In this document: in pieces, positions 6,476 through 14,713 of the stretch
Layout: every line of letters begins with the position of its first letter
Position numbering within the stretch: the first letter of the stretch is position 1
IMG/VR virus record: IMGVR_UViG_3300035698_010415
Coordinates: 1-22,305 of that record
Length of the DNA: 22,305 nt
Direction: 5' to 3' (one strand)
From: a virus
The notes under the pieces: model-generated
What the model was told of the DNA's origin: nothing
Databases searched by the model: none
The model's input: only the letters and a program-made list of their open reading frames with translations
Position numbers and translations under genes: made by a program

Positions 6476-6986
6476 GTTGAAAAAGAAGTTCGCCTACGAG
6501 CTTCTTCGCAACCCTAACAATCCATTTGCCGCAGCTAATGAAGTTCCGGTACCAATGAAAATCCGTACCCACATGGTGTCGGATTGGACGTTTGACCCCG
6601 TCGTGCAAAAATTCAAAGACGAGCTTCTGGAAGAACACGGAGCCCGTTACTTCTTACCGAACCGTGAAGACGCGGCTCGCTTGATTTGGGACAAAGCACA
6701 ATCGTGCACGCCCGATGACTTCAACAAGCTAATGAAACTCTATGGTGACTACATGGGCTTCATCGAAAAGCCCGGTCTCACAGTCAACAACACCACCAAC
6801 GTGCAACACAACGTTATGCACGTACCGATGGCAGCAAGCGAAGACGAATGGCAAGCTCGTGCAACACTGCAACAAGAAACGCTAACTGCGAAGCTCATTG
6901 AGCAAGACAAAGCGAGTAAAGGTAAAGCCAGCTTAGAAGTCATCAAAGGTAGAGTCGCAGAACTCACCAACGGTGAAGCCCAATGA
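6405..6986 (+). CDS. terS: Terminase small subunit (probable)
   Basis: The 193-residue product lies directly before the large terminase and overlaps its start by ATGA. After a short charged N-terminus, A-Y-E-L-L-R-N-P-N-N-P-F-A-A-A and the following helices look like the helix-turn-helix DNA-binding part of small terminases. The central W-T-F-D-P-V-V and D-D-F-N-K-L-M-K-L-Y-G-D-Y-M-G segments fit the oligomerisation region. It would recognise the packaging site and regulate the large subunit. The frame is open upstream to an ATG at 6291, but ATG 6405 is preferred because it limits the overlap with the charged membrane protein to about 70 bp. The stop is a tandem TGA TAG. Confidence 0.7.
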   Translation: MEREGLKIDVDAIPNQHHTSTEVELKKKFAYELLRNPNNPFAAANEVPVPMKIRTHMVSDWTFDPVVQKFKDELLEEHGARYFLPNREDAARLIWDKAQSCTPDDFNKLMKLYGDYMGFIEKPGLTVNNTTNVQHNVMHVPMAASEDEWQARATLQQETLTAKLIEQDKASKGKASLEVIKGRVAELTNGEAQ

Positions 6987-8527
6987 TAGTTTTGCCAGAT
7001 AACAATGTCGTTTGGGCTCCGATTCCAGGATCATCGCAAGAACTGGCATTGACTTCACCTACCGACATAACCTTCTTCGACGGAGCCCGTGGACCCGGTA
7101 AGACGATTGCTCAGTGCATGAAGTACCGCAGTCGTGTGGGTATCGGGTACGGGAAGTTCTGGCGTGGCATCATCTTTGACCGTGAGCATGATAACCTTGC
7201 TGACTTGGTCGCACAAACCAAACGTGAGTTTCCGAAGTTTGAAGACGGTGCCCGCTTCAAAGAGTCTAAGGGTGACTACAAGTGGGTTTGGCCGACCGGC
7301 GAAGAACTTATGTTTCGTCACGTTAAGAAGCCCGAAGATTACAGTGGTTTCCACGGCTGGGAAATCCCATTTCTTGGTTGGAACGAGATAACGAAATATG
7401 CCACACGATTTCTTTATGACAAGTTTATGTCAATCAATCGTTCTTCTTTTCATCCTGAAAAAGACACCCCGAAAATCAAAGAAGGGAATCGGTTTGTGTA
7501 CGCAACGCATGATCGCGAACCGCTGCCACCAATACCACTCGAAGTATTTATTACCACGAACCCGAACGGTCCCGGTCACAACTGGTGCAAAGAAGAATTC
7601 GTTGATCCGGCACCACCGGGTCAGATCGTTCGTAAACGAGTAGAGTTGTACGACGATCTGAAAGACGAAACGCGAGTTGTCGAAAAGACACAAGTGCGAG
7701 TCTTCGGAAACTTTTACGAGAACCCATACATTCCCGATGCGTATCGAGCGAGCATCATCGAAGCGTGCGAACGTGATCCGAACTTGAAAGCCGCATGGGT
7801 CTTTGGTGACTGGGCTGTTAACGCTGGTGGTGCAATTGACGATCTTTGGCGTGATCCAATTCATGTGATTGAGCGATTCGCGATTCCGAAAGATTGGATT
7901 GTGGACCGTGCGTTCGATTGGGGCTCCACGTCACCGTTCTGCACAACGTGGTGGGCAGAAGCCAATGGCGAAGAAGTGGAATTGCTCAACGGTCGAATAT
8001 GGGCTCCACCACGCGGCACATTGTTTTGCATTTCCGAAGACTACGGAACGCACAAGATTGGTTCCAATGTAGGCTTGAAGTTATCAGCTAAAGACGTGGC
8101 ACTCCGAGTTAAGAAGATTGACGATCAATTGCGAAGTGAGTTGTGGATTAGCTCGCAAGTGCGACCGGGACCGGCAGACAATTCAATTCGCAATGTAATT
8201 CAATCTGACGTTGACACCATCGAAACCCAAATGGCTGATCAGAAAGTTCTTTGGAGCGAGTCTGACAAGTCACCGGGTTCCAGAATAAACGGCTTGCAAC
8301 TTTTTCGCGACCGACTGCAAGCGTCGGCTCGACAAGAAGGTCCAGGAATTTACTTCTTCCGCAATTGCGTAGGGTGCAATAAAACATTACCATCCCTGCC
8401 CCGCGACGAAGACAAACCCGACGACGTTTGCACAGAATCAGAAGATCACTTGTACGATACGGTTCGCTACCGTGTTCTCAAGTCAGCTAACCGATACGCG
8501 ACAAACCTTAACGTGCAATGGAACTAA
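6983..8527 (+). CDS. terL: Terminase large subunit
   Basis: This 514-residue packaging motor has an N-terminal ATPase and a C-terminal nuclease. Walker A is G-A-R-G-P-G-K-T at 34-41. The Walker B region is I-P-F-L-G-W-N-E-I near residue 130, where Asn takes the usual Asp place before the catalytic Glu. The RNase H-like nuclease starts with F-D-W-G-S-T-S-P-F (Asp312) and ends with E-D-H-L-Y-D-T-V-R-Y (Asp488, Asp492), the expected metal-binding acids. It cuts concatemeric DNA and pumps it into the prohead through the portal. The start overlaps the small subunit stop, and the portal gene follows after 1 bp. Length is normal for the family. Confidence 0.93.
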   Translation: MIVLPDNNVVWAPIPGSSQELALTSPTDITFFDGARGPGKTIAQCMKYRSRVGIGYGKFWRGIIFDREHDNLADLVAQTKREFPKFEDGARFKESKGDYKWVWPTGEELMFRHVKKPEDYSGFHGWEIPFLGWNEITKYATRFLYDKFMSINRSSFHPEKDTPKIKEGNRFVYATHDREPLPPIPLEVFITTNPNGPGHNWCKEEFVDPAPPGQIVRKRVELYDDLKDETRVVEKTQVRVFGNFYENPYIPDAYRASIIEACERDPNLKAAWVFGDWAVNAGGAIDDLWRDPIHVIERFAIPKDWIVDRAFDWGSTSPFCTTWWAEANGEEVELLNGRIWAPPRGTLFCISEDYGTHKIGSNVGLKLSAKDVALRVKKIDDQLRSELWISSQVRPGPADNSIRNVIQSDVDTIETQMADQKVLWSESDKSPGSRINGLQLFRDRLQASARQEGPGIYFFRNCVGCNKTLPSLPRDEDKPDDVCTESEDHLYDTVRYRVLKSANRYATNLNVQWN

Positions 8528-8528
8528 G

Positions 8529-10079
8529 ATGCTTACACCAACCGGCAAATCAGAAAAAGACAAAACCGTCAGCAAGTGGGACGCAGTCGGGCACACTCGT
8601 GCCGAATTGTTAGAAGTGACACCCCGCTACGACATGATTCGTGATTGCCTCAAAGGGCAGTATGCAATCAAAGCAAAGAAGACTGAATACTTGCCAATGC
8701 CCAACGCAGTGGACCGGTCGCAGAAGAACATTGATCGTTACGCTGAGTACCTAATTCGTGCAGTCTTCTACAACGTTACCGAACGAACGAACGAAGGTTT
8801 GGTTGGACAAATCTTTCTTCGCAATCCGATCCACAAGCTGCCCACATTGTTGGAGCCGTTAATCAAGAATGCAGACGGCGAAGGGCTCACGCTGACCCAA
8901 GTTGCCAAACGTACATGTGGGCACATGTTGCCATTTGGTCGTGGTGGATTGTTGGCTGATTTTCCGCATGGCAAAGACGGTAACGAAGCTGTTTCAAAGA
9001 AGGATTTGGAAGAAGGTAAGGTGACACCGACTGTCAAGTTTTACGCACCTTGGGATATCGTCAATTGGCAAACAGAAGTGATTGACGGCAAGACTGTTTT
9101 GACGATGGTAGTGTTGAAAGAATACTACGAGCATCGAGCGAAAGATAGCTTCGAAGTTACGAAGTACGAACAGTACCGCGTAATCGAATTGATCAAGGGT
9201 TGTGCCAAAGTTGTCATCGTGAAGTTTGGCGAAAAAGGTGACGACGTAAAGACTGAAAAGTATGACCTGTGCGACAGTGATGGAAAGCCATTTGATCACC
9301 TACCGTTCATCTTCTGCGGCTCCGAAAACAATGACGCACGAGTTGATGCTCCACCGCTTTACAACATGGCAGTGTTGAACGTCGGGCACTATCGCAATAG
9401 TGCTGACTACGAAGAATCTTGTTTCTTCATCGGGCAACCAACTTTGTTTATCAGCGGCTTGACTGACCAGTGGGTCAAAGACGTTTTGAAAGACAAAGTG
9501 CAGATGGGAGCCCGTGGTGGAATACCGGGACCACCGGGAGCCCGTGCTGACTTACTTCAAGTTGCACCCAATACAATTGCATACGAAGCGATGCTTCACA
9601 AAGAGAACCAAATGGTCGCAATTGGTGCCAAGTTGGTGGAGCGAAAAAGCAATGTTGAGCGGAAAGAAAAAGAGATCGAAATCGAAGCTGCGAGCGACGT
9701 TTCAGTTCTCACCAAGATCGCAATGAACTTGGAAGACGCAATGGTTCAAGCTTTGACTTTTTGTGCCCGTTTCGTCGGTGCCGAAGCCGAAGGAATCGAA
9801 TACGAAGTCAACAAGATTTTCGATCTAACATCGTACACACCAGAAGAAGTTCGACAACTAAAAGAGATTTACGAATCCGACGATCCAACAATCTTGCCAG
9901 AAGAAATGCGTGCCGTCTTGGACCGCATGGGAATCACCAAGTTTGACTTCGTTGAATTCGAAACCAAAGTCGAGGAATTGAAAACGAAACGGCTCGCTCA
10001 TAGCAAAGCCGTGATGGAAGCAACCACCCCACCCAAGCCACCGGGTGAATCGGGTACATCAAAAGGTGGAAACAATTAG
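8529..10079 (+). CDS. Portal protein (DUF4055-like)
   Basis: The 516-residue product begins 1 bp after the terminase stop; an in-frame ATG at 8472 lies inside the terminase gene and is rejected. Y-D-M-I-R-D-C-L-K-G, Y-L-P-M-P, R-Y-A-E-Y-L-I-R-A-V-F-Y-N-V-T and G-L-V-G-Q-I-F match my memory of the DUF4055 phage family, which occupies the portal position beside large terminases. A long helical region (N-V-E-R-K-E-K-E-I-E-I-E-A-A-S, about residues 375-395) fits the portal stem and crown. The C-terminus is Pro/Gly/Lys-rich and probably disordered. It would form the twelve-fold ring at the capsid vertex through which DNA passes. Confidence 0.85.
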   Translation: MLTPTGKSEKDKTVSKWDAVGHTRAELLEVTPRYDMIRDCLKGQYAIKAKKTEYLPMPNAVDRSQKNIDRYAEYLIRAVFYNVTERTNEGLVGQIFLRNPIHKLPTLLEPLIKNADGEGLTLTQVAKRTCGHMLPFGRGGLLADFPHGKDGNEAVSKKDLEEGKVTPTVKFYAPWDIVNWQTEVIDGKTVLTMVVLKEYYEHRAKDSFEVTKYEQYRVIELIKGCAKVVIVKFGEKGDDVKTEKYDLCDSDGKPFDHLPFIFCGSENNDARVDAPPLYNMAVLNVGHYRNSADYEESCFFIGQPTLFISGLTDQWVKDVLKDKVQMGARGGIPGPPGARADLLQVAPNTIAYEAMLHKENQMVAIGAKLVERKSNVERKEKEIEIEAASDVSVLTKIAMNLEDAMVQALTFCARFVGAEAEGIEYEVNKIFDLTSYTPEEVRQLKEIYESDDPTILPEEMRAVLDRMGITKFDFVEFETKVEELKTKRLAHSKAVMEATTPPKPPGESGTSKGGNN

Positions 10080-10088
10080 TTAATCGTA

Positions 10089-10121
10089 GGGTCAGTGACC
10101 CGCAACCAAAGGTAGTACCTT
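10089..10121 (+). promoter_or_regulatory. Tandem hairpins before the scaffold gene
   Basis: Two perfect inverted repeats stand in tandem: GGGTC-AGT-GACCC (10089-10101 including flanking bases) and AAGGT-AGT-ACCTT (10109-10121). Both have a 5-bp stem and the same AGT loop. The left arm of the second contains the only Shine-Dalgarno-like AAGG before ATG 10125, so folding could hide the ribosome site or alter its spacing. There is no T-run, so this is more likely a translation or mRNA-stability element than a terminator. Confidence 0.5.
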
Positions 10122-10124
10122 CAA

Positions 10125-10901
10125 ATGAGTCTTAAACCAAAATTAAACGCAACTGATCACGCCAAACTTGAAGCACCAATCAAAGCTTTGTACAAGCAAG
10201 TTGGTGACGAGTTTGTCTTACAAATAGCTGGCTTCGTAACTGACCAAGACCCCACCGCATTGCTCACTGCAAAGCAACACGAAGTGGACCGTCGCAAAGT
10301 TGCGGAGTTGAAGCTGAAAGAGATTGAAGACGAGAGAGCTGCCGAGATTCAACAAGCCACCACCGAAGCTGCCGAAGCTGCCCGATTGAAAGCGTTGGAA
10401 GACAACGACGTTGGTGCGATCACGACACAACTCGAAGACCGCATGACTGCGATGCAAACAAGTTTCGAGTTGCAGATCGCAGAGCGTGATGCAGCAATGG
10501 TCGCGGAGAAAGAACGCACTCGGCAGATGCAAATTTCGACGACCGCGAATTCAATGGCGGCAAAGATTTGCTTGCCCGGCGAGTACGCGGGTTTGTTGGC
10601 TCCCAAGATCGCCGCTCAGCTTGGTTTATCCGAAGCTGGACAAATCGGTGTGCTTGGTGCAGACGGGCAAATAAATCCTGGAATGGGGCTTGAAACCTTG
10701 GAAAAATCCTATGTTGACAATCCCGCGTATGCCGCTATGATTGCGGGTACAAAAGCTCGCGGAGCCAGTGGCACGCCGACGACCGGGGGAACTCCAGTGG
10801 AGATCGCCGGAAAGAAATGGAGCGAAGTAACGTCGGAAGAAAAGATTGCCCTAAAGCACAGTGATCCCGACGCATACGCTGCACTTCTCAAAACGAAGTA
10901 A
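10125..10901 (+). CDS. Head scaffold protein (probable)
   Basis: The 258-residue product lies between portal and major capsid genes. It has a Glu/Ala/Lys-rich coiled-coil middle (about residues 65-145, A-E-I-Q-Q-A-T-T-E-A-A-E-A) and a C-terminal region with G-K-K-W-S-E-V-T-S-E-E-K and H-S-D-P-D-A-Y. Helical, charged and lacking catalytic residues, it fits phage scaffolds that template prohead assembly and are later lost. No protease motif was seen, so a separate maturation protease is not evident in the window. Tandem hairpins sit directly before the start. The name rests on position and composition. Confidence 0.75.
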   Translation: MSLKPKLNATDHAKLEAPIKALYKQVGDEFVLQIAGFVTDQDPTALLTAKQHEVDRRKVAELKLKEIEDERAAEIQQATTEAAEAARLKALEDNDVGAITTQLEDRMTAMQTSFELQIAERDAAMVAEKERTRQMQISTTANSMAAKICLPGEYAGLLAPKIAAQLGLSEAGQIGVLGADGQINPGMGLETLEKSYVDNPAYAAMIAGTKARGASGTPTTGGTPVEIAGKKWSEVTSEEKIALKHSDPDAYAALLKTK

Positions 10902-10941
10902 TCGTTAATGCAACCACTTGATTCGAATAAGGGATTCAGAA

Positions 10942-12009
10942 ATGGCTAACGCAGACTTACGGGATATCATTGATATCGAAGTTTGGGCAGATTTGGAAGC
11001 GGAAAATGATCCGACCAAAACCGAACTTTACAAATCCGGCATCGTAGCTGCCGGTGACTTCTTCAACAACCTTGCTAACGCACCGGGCGAATCGGGCGAA
11101 GTGAACTTCTGGCGTGACATTGATCACACTTCGGAAGCGAACTACACGACCGACACGAACGCTGTTAGCACGCCGGAGAAGATCGTTCAAGACACCATGA
11201 CGTGGCGTAAGAACCACTTGAACAAGTCATGGGGTTCGAAAGACCTAGTTCGCGAACTGCAATCCAATACGGATATAATGCAGCGTATTCGCGAACGTGT
11301 GGGCACCTACTGGACTCGCCAATGGCAGTCTCGTTTGATCTCCACTTCGATTGGTATTTTCAATGCCACCGTTAACGACAATGCTGCCGCTCAAATTGCT
11401 GGTGCATCTTCTGCCAGCGACATGGTTAACGACATTGCGATTGAAGACGGTGACAATGCCGCTGCAATCAACTTGTTCAACCGTGACGGTTTCATTGACG
11501 CCGTCTTCACGATGGGCGACAAAGCCGAAGGGCTTTCCGCAATGGTCATGCACTCAACGGTCCACAAGACTGTTGTGAAGTTGGATGACCATGAATACAT
11601 CATGGATTCAACGGGAACAACTCGTATCTCGACGTACATGGGTCGACCGATCGTCGTTGACGATAATTGCCCCGTCATCGCTGGTACAACAAGTGGCTTC
11701 CGCTACTTGACCATGCTCTACGGTCCAGAAGCTTTCTCTTACGGAATGGGCTCAGCCACCGTACCAGTGGAAGTTGATCGCAAAGCGGATTCCGGTAACG
11801 GTGGTGGTGAGTCTGTGCTTTACACTCGCGAAACGTTCTTGCTGCACCCGCTTGGGTGGAAGAACAACAACGCGGTTGTGAATGGTCCACTTTACGCTGA
11901 CGGCAATGCCCACCAGCAAACTCTTGCTGACTTGCAAGACGAAAGTAACTGGACACGGACACACCTTCGTAAGAACGTGCCGCTCGCGTTCTTTGTCACC
12001 AACGGCTAA
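10942..12009 (+). CDS. Major capsid protein (HK97 fold)
   Basis: The 355-residue product follows the scaffold. ATG 10942 is chosen over a TTG at 10918 because AAGGGA (10929-10934) lies 7 nt upstream of it. N-terminal W-A-D-L-E-A-E-N-D-P-T-K-T-E-L-Y-K-S-G, a long R-E-L-Q-S-N-T-D-I-M-Q-R-I-R-E-R-V helix, the S-A-M-V-M-H-S-T-V-H-K-T-V-V segment and the E-T-F-L-L-H-P-L-G-W-K near the end are characteristic of HK97-fold coat proteins, close to those often named major capsid protein 13-like. It forms the icosahedral shell. Two hairpins follow immediately at the stop codon. Confidence 0.9.
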   Translation: MANADLRDIIDIEVWADLEAENDPTKTELYKSGIVAAGDFFNNLANAPGESGEVNFWRDIDHTSEANYTTDTNAVSTPEKIVQDTMTWRKNHLNKSWGSKDLVRELQSNTDIMQRIRERVGTYWTRQWQSRLISTSIGIFNATVNDNAAAQIAGASSASDMVNDIAIEDGDNAAAINLFNRDGFIDAVFTMGDKAEGLSAMVMHSTVHKTVVKLDDHEYIMDSTGTTRISTYMGRPIVVDDNCPVIAGTTSGFRYLTMLYGPEAFSYGMGSATVPVEVDRKADSGNGGGESVLYTRETFLLHPLGWKNNNAVVNGPLYADGNAHQQTLADLQDESNWTRTHLRKNVPLAFFVTNG

Positions 12010-12035
12010 ACCGTTTAGCTGTTTTCCAGGAAAAC
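12005..12035 (+). promoter_or_regulatory. Tandem hairpins after the capsid gene
   Basis: GCTAAA-CCG-TTTAGC (12005-12019, including the capsid stop TAA) and GTTTTC-CAG-GAAAAC (12021-12035) are perfect inverted repeats with 6-bp stems and 3-nt loops, one base apart. No T-run follows, so they more likely protect the capsid mRNA 3' end or partly attenuate transcription than fully terminate it. Confidence 0.5.
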
Positions 12036-12076
12036 GATTTCACTAAAGCATAGTCAAAACAAAGCGAGATAACGCA

Positions 12077-12598
12077 ATGTTCCAAGCTGGTAATTACCAA
12101 TTGTTCGCTGTCGCCGAAAGCGATGGCAGCAAAATCTTGGTAGGTCAGTCTGGAAATCTCCAAAGCGAACCGCAGATGAACGCATGGAGTTCCAGTGAAG
12201 CCACCAAGCGTCCCTTAACTGGGGATGAAAAATGGTTACTTGTTCACGAAACCGATTCTCGGTACGTGGCAAGTGAGATTCCCGCAGCGACCACGACCAG
12301 TAAAGGAACGTCAAGTTCTGGAATGGCTCCGGCAGCTGCACCAACCGTGACGACGTTGGATCAAACCAACCAGTCGCCGCAGCACGACGGTAATGTTGAG
12401 CGTAAGCCAAAGGGCAAGTTGAAACTTGCTTCACCGGCAAAACAACCGACGTTCTCCGAAGTCGCTGACTACGAGAAGAAGCAATCTCGTAAACGGCAAC
12501 TACGAGCGTTTGAAGAAGAACAAGCTGTTCGTGAACAGTTGCGAGCCATTGGCAAGCGACCGAAAACGTCAACAGTAATTCCAAACGCTGCACAGTAG
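12077..12598 (+). CDS. Hypothetical head-region protein
   Basis: The 173-residue product has a compact N-terminal part (residues 1-70, beginning M-F-Q-A-G-N-Y-Q-L-F-A-V-A, with W-S-S-S-E-A-T-K-R and K-W-L-L-V-H-E-T). A Ser/Thr/Ala/Pro-rich linker (70-105) and a very basic helical C-terminus (108-173, K-P-K-G-K-L-K-L and R-K-R-Q-L-R-A-F-E-E-E) follow. It lies between the capsid and adaptor genes, where head decoration or completion proteins are common, but no family is recognised. The basic tail could contact DNA or the inner capsid. A long open frame on the opposite strand overlaps it and is considered a shadow. Confidence 0.65.
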   Translation: MFQAGNYQLFAVAESDGSKILVGQSGNLQSEPQMNAWSSSEATKRPLTGDEKWLLVHETDSRYVASEIPAATTTSKGTSSSGMAPAAAPTVTTLDQTNQSPQHDGNVERKPKGKLKLASPAKQPTFSEVADYEKKQSRKRQLRAFEEEQAVREQLRAIGKRPKTSTVIPNAAQ

Positions 12599-12613
12599 TT
12601 CCCTGCATGGGGG

Positions 12614-12658
12614 CAACGGTGTCAGCGGTTTGGCAATTGTTCGTTGTCACCGTTGTTT
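12614..12658 (+). terminator. Intergenic hairpin, possible weak terminator
   Basis: CAACGGTG (12614-12621) is perfectly complementary to CACCGTTG (12648-12655), leaving a 26-nt loop, and TTT follows. CCC-TGCAT-GGG (12601-12611) could form a small hairpin just before it. The short T-run makes full termination doubtful; partial attenuation between head genes is possible. Confidence 0.4.
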
Positions 12659-12678
12659 AATCAAGAAAGAGCGTCATC

Positions 12679-13245
12679 ATGGCAGTCGCGTTAATAGTCG
12701 AAGACGGTTCAATCGTAGTCGACGCTAACTCTTATGTTGATCTCGTTGCGGCTCGCGAATTCGCGGACTGTCGCGGGATTGACCTAGCTGCCGATGACGA
12801 ACTTTTGATTAAACATTTGATCCGGGCTGTGGATTACCTTGAAGCTCGACGTGACGAGTATCAAGGGTGCAAAGTAGAAATCACGCAACCATTGCAGTTT
12901 CCACGAAGCGATTTCATTTACGACGACTTCGACGTAACTAACGCTGTTGATCCTGATCCGTGGTTCATGCCCAAAGAACTTGCTTACGCTCAAACACAAC
13001 TCGCGGCTGAGATACTTGTGGGCACGCCACTGTATCCACCGACTGTTGCTTCTCCAAGTAACACGGAAGGTGCAATCATCGAAGAAGTGATTGGACCCTT
13101 AAAGATCAAATATAGCGACGAGCATACTGACGCTCAATTGATCGGACCCCGCGTCGAGGGTCGACCAGTAATCATTGCAACAGTCGAAGTCTACCTAAAG
13201 CCACTACTTAAATCAATTTCAGGTTTCGAAACGATCCGAGTGTAA
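12679..13245 (+). CDS. Head-tail adaptor, DnaT-like fold
   Basis: The 188-residue product contains the pattern of phage neck adaptors often labelled DnaT-like: D-A-N-S-Y-V-D-L-V-A-A-R-E-F-A near residues 15-29, L-L-I-K-H-L-I-R-A-V-D-Y-L-E (about 42-55), Y-Q-G-C-K and Q-P-L-Q-F-P-R (about 70-76), then A-Y-A-Q-T-Q-L-A-A-E-I-L. In these families the protein forms the ring below the portal that starts the neck. Position directly after the capsid region fits. The stop overlaps the next start (TAATG), so the beta-helix protein is probably translationally coupled to it. Confidence 0.8.
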   Translation: MAVALIVEDGSIVVDANSYVDLVAAREFADCRGIDLAADDELLIKHLIRAVDYLEARRDEYQGCKVEITQPLQFPRSDFIYDDFDVTNAVDPDPWFMPKELAYAQTQLAAEILVGTPLYPPTVASPSNTEGAIIEEVIGPLKIKYSDEHTDAQLIGPRVEGRPVIIATVEVYLKPLLKSISGFETIRV

Positions 13246-14711
13246 TGTTACCCCAACTATTTGTTAATCCGACCGGCAGCGGCAATCACTCCGGTGATAA
13301 TGAAGCTGACGCTATGTCTCCAGACGAAATGGTCGTGGATATGGTTGGTGGATTGAAGCAATACAACTTGAAGGGTGATTGCGAATTAACAACACTTGGA
13401 ACAGTATTACCGTCAGCACCAACCCCAACCGACATAATTCGCATCGAAGGTTACAACACTGCACCCGGTGACGTGGTTGAAAAGTTTGCTCGCAAGTTTG
13501 ACGGTGGTGGTTACATCGACACACCAATGCCGAAGTTTCAAGTTGGACCCGATGGTAACTTAACAGCTAGACTCGTACTAGGCGATTATACAGAACTCTT
13601 TGGTCTTGATATAACTAGCGGCAACGCAACTTCGGGTGACATGCTTGGAGCGGCTTTGAGTGGCACAATTTCGTTCTCAAAGTTCACGTCGCGTTCAAGT
13701 GCAATGGGCAACTTGTTAAATTGCAATTCAGATCAAGCCACTATCACTGATTGTGATTTTCTTGGAATTTCAGGAACGAACAACGACGGAGCATTGTTAT
13801 CTCGCCAAAGTATCGAGCGTTGCTTCTTCAAAGATTTACGTTACGCATGTGAAGGGTCGGATTTATTTTCTACGGTTTCGCAATGTGTTTTTGATTCTTG
13901 TGTTCGAGCATACACCGCTCAAACCAACGTTGGTGTTTTCATTAACAACAGCGTATGGAACTGTGAAACGGGAATCTTTGGCTCGTCGTTTTCAACTCAC
14001 AAAGTGTCATTGCAGAACAATGTTCTTTGGGGCAACAACATTGCAAACAGTTATCCGTACCGTGGTTGGTCGGTTGTGTCAATGCAATACTTAATCAACA
14101 ACGCATGGGGTGGCTTCACTAACCAAGACCCACTTCCAGGAAACGCGAGACTGGTCAACAACTTACCGATCACCGAAGACCCGTTTAACGATCCAGCGAA
14201 CGGCGACTTCCGACTCAAACGGACCATGTCCGCGTTGCGGTGCTACGACGCTCTACGGAACACGCTCGGTGCCGCACAGTCTGTTCCAGATATCGACAAC
14301 AGCTTGACCCACACTGGATCATACGAGCGATTTTTGAACGCTGCAATTCGACTAATTGACCGCTTCGTCCCGAACCCGAATGTGACATGGTTGTCCAATC
14401 CAGACGGTGCGGTGACTGATCCAAATCAACCGTGGATACGTGACCTTGCTGACCCAAGTAAATACGACTCCCGCATTTTCTTCTTCCGTGACGATCTCGA
14501 AGATAGACAAGCGAAACGATATTTGAAAGATACCGAAGTTGTCGACGGCATGGTCAACGGATACATGTACTACACTGGCGACTTCGAGCCACAACTTAAA
14601 GATACAGTCGTGTTGAAGTCAACGGGCAAAGTGTTGACCATCGACGCAATCAATCCAATCCCACCAGCGGGGTTGCCAATCGTAATTTATGAAATTGAGT
14701 TTGGAACGTAG
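13245..14711 (+). CDS. Parallel beta-helix protein with C-terminal stopper-like domain
   Basis: The 488-residue product begins L-F-V-N-P-T-G-S-G-N-H-S-G, a typical opening of right-handed parallel beta-helix proteins. It continues with short Asn-, Cys- and Val-rich rungs (about 70-300; C-V-F-D-S-C, N-N-S-V-W-N-C, L-Q-N-N-V-L-W-G-N-N) and the usual G-D-F-R-L-K close. After a helical linker, the last 100 residues end in D-T-V-V-L-K-S-T-G-K-V-L-T-I-D-A-I-N-P, a beta motif like that of head-tail stopper proteins. Position between adaptor and terminator genes is where the stopper belongs. I infer a fusion in which the beta-helix projects from the neck; an independent appendage protein is the alternative. 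Confidence 0.7.
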   Translation: MLPQLFVNPTGSGNHSGDNEADAMSPDEMVVDMVGGLKQYNLKGDCELTTLGTVLPSAPTPTDIIRIEGYNTAPGDVVEKFARKFDGGGYIDTPMPKFQVGPDGNLTARLVLGDYTELFGLDITSGNATSGDMLGAALSGTISFSKFTSRSSAMGNLLNCNSDQATITDCDFLGISGTNNDGALLSRQSIERCFFKDLRYACEGSDLFSTVSQCVFDSCVRAYTAQTNVGVFINNSVWNCETGIFGSSFSTHKVSLQNNVLWGNNIANSYPYRGWSVVSMQYLINNAWGGFTNQDPLPGNARLVNNLPITEDPFNDPANGDFRLKRTMSALRCYDALRNTLGAAQSVPDIDNSLTHTGSYERFLNAAIRLIDRFVPNPNVTWLSNPDGAVTDPNQPWIRDLADPSKYDSRIFFFRDDLEDRQAKRYLKDTEVVDGMVNGYMYYTGDFEPQLKDTVVLKSTGKVLTIDAINPIPPAGLPIVIYEIEFGT

Positions 14712-14713
14712 TC

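Noticed and set aside
8472-8528. Portal start at ATG 8472
   Set aside because: It lies within the nuclease end of the large terminase; ATG 8529, 1 bp after the terminase stop, gives the expected N-terminus.
12054-12650. A 198-codon open frame on the minus strand, longer than the gene it overlaps
   Set aside because: All other genes are on the + strand, its translation is rich in Arg, Leu and Cys with no recognisable motif, and the + strand frame fits the tight gene order.
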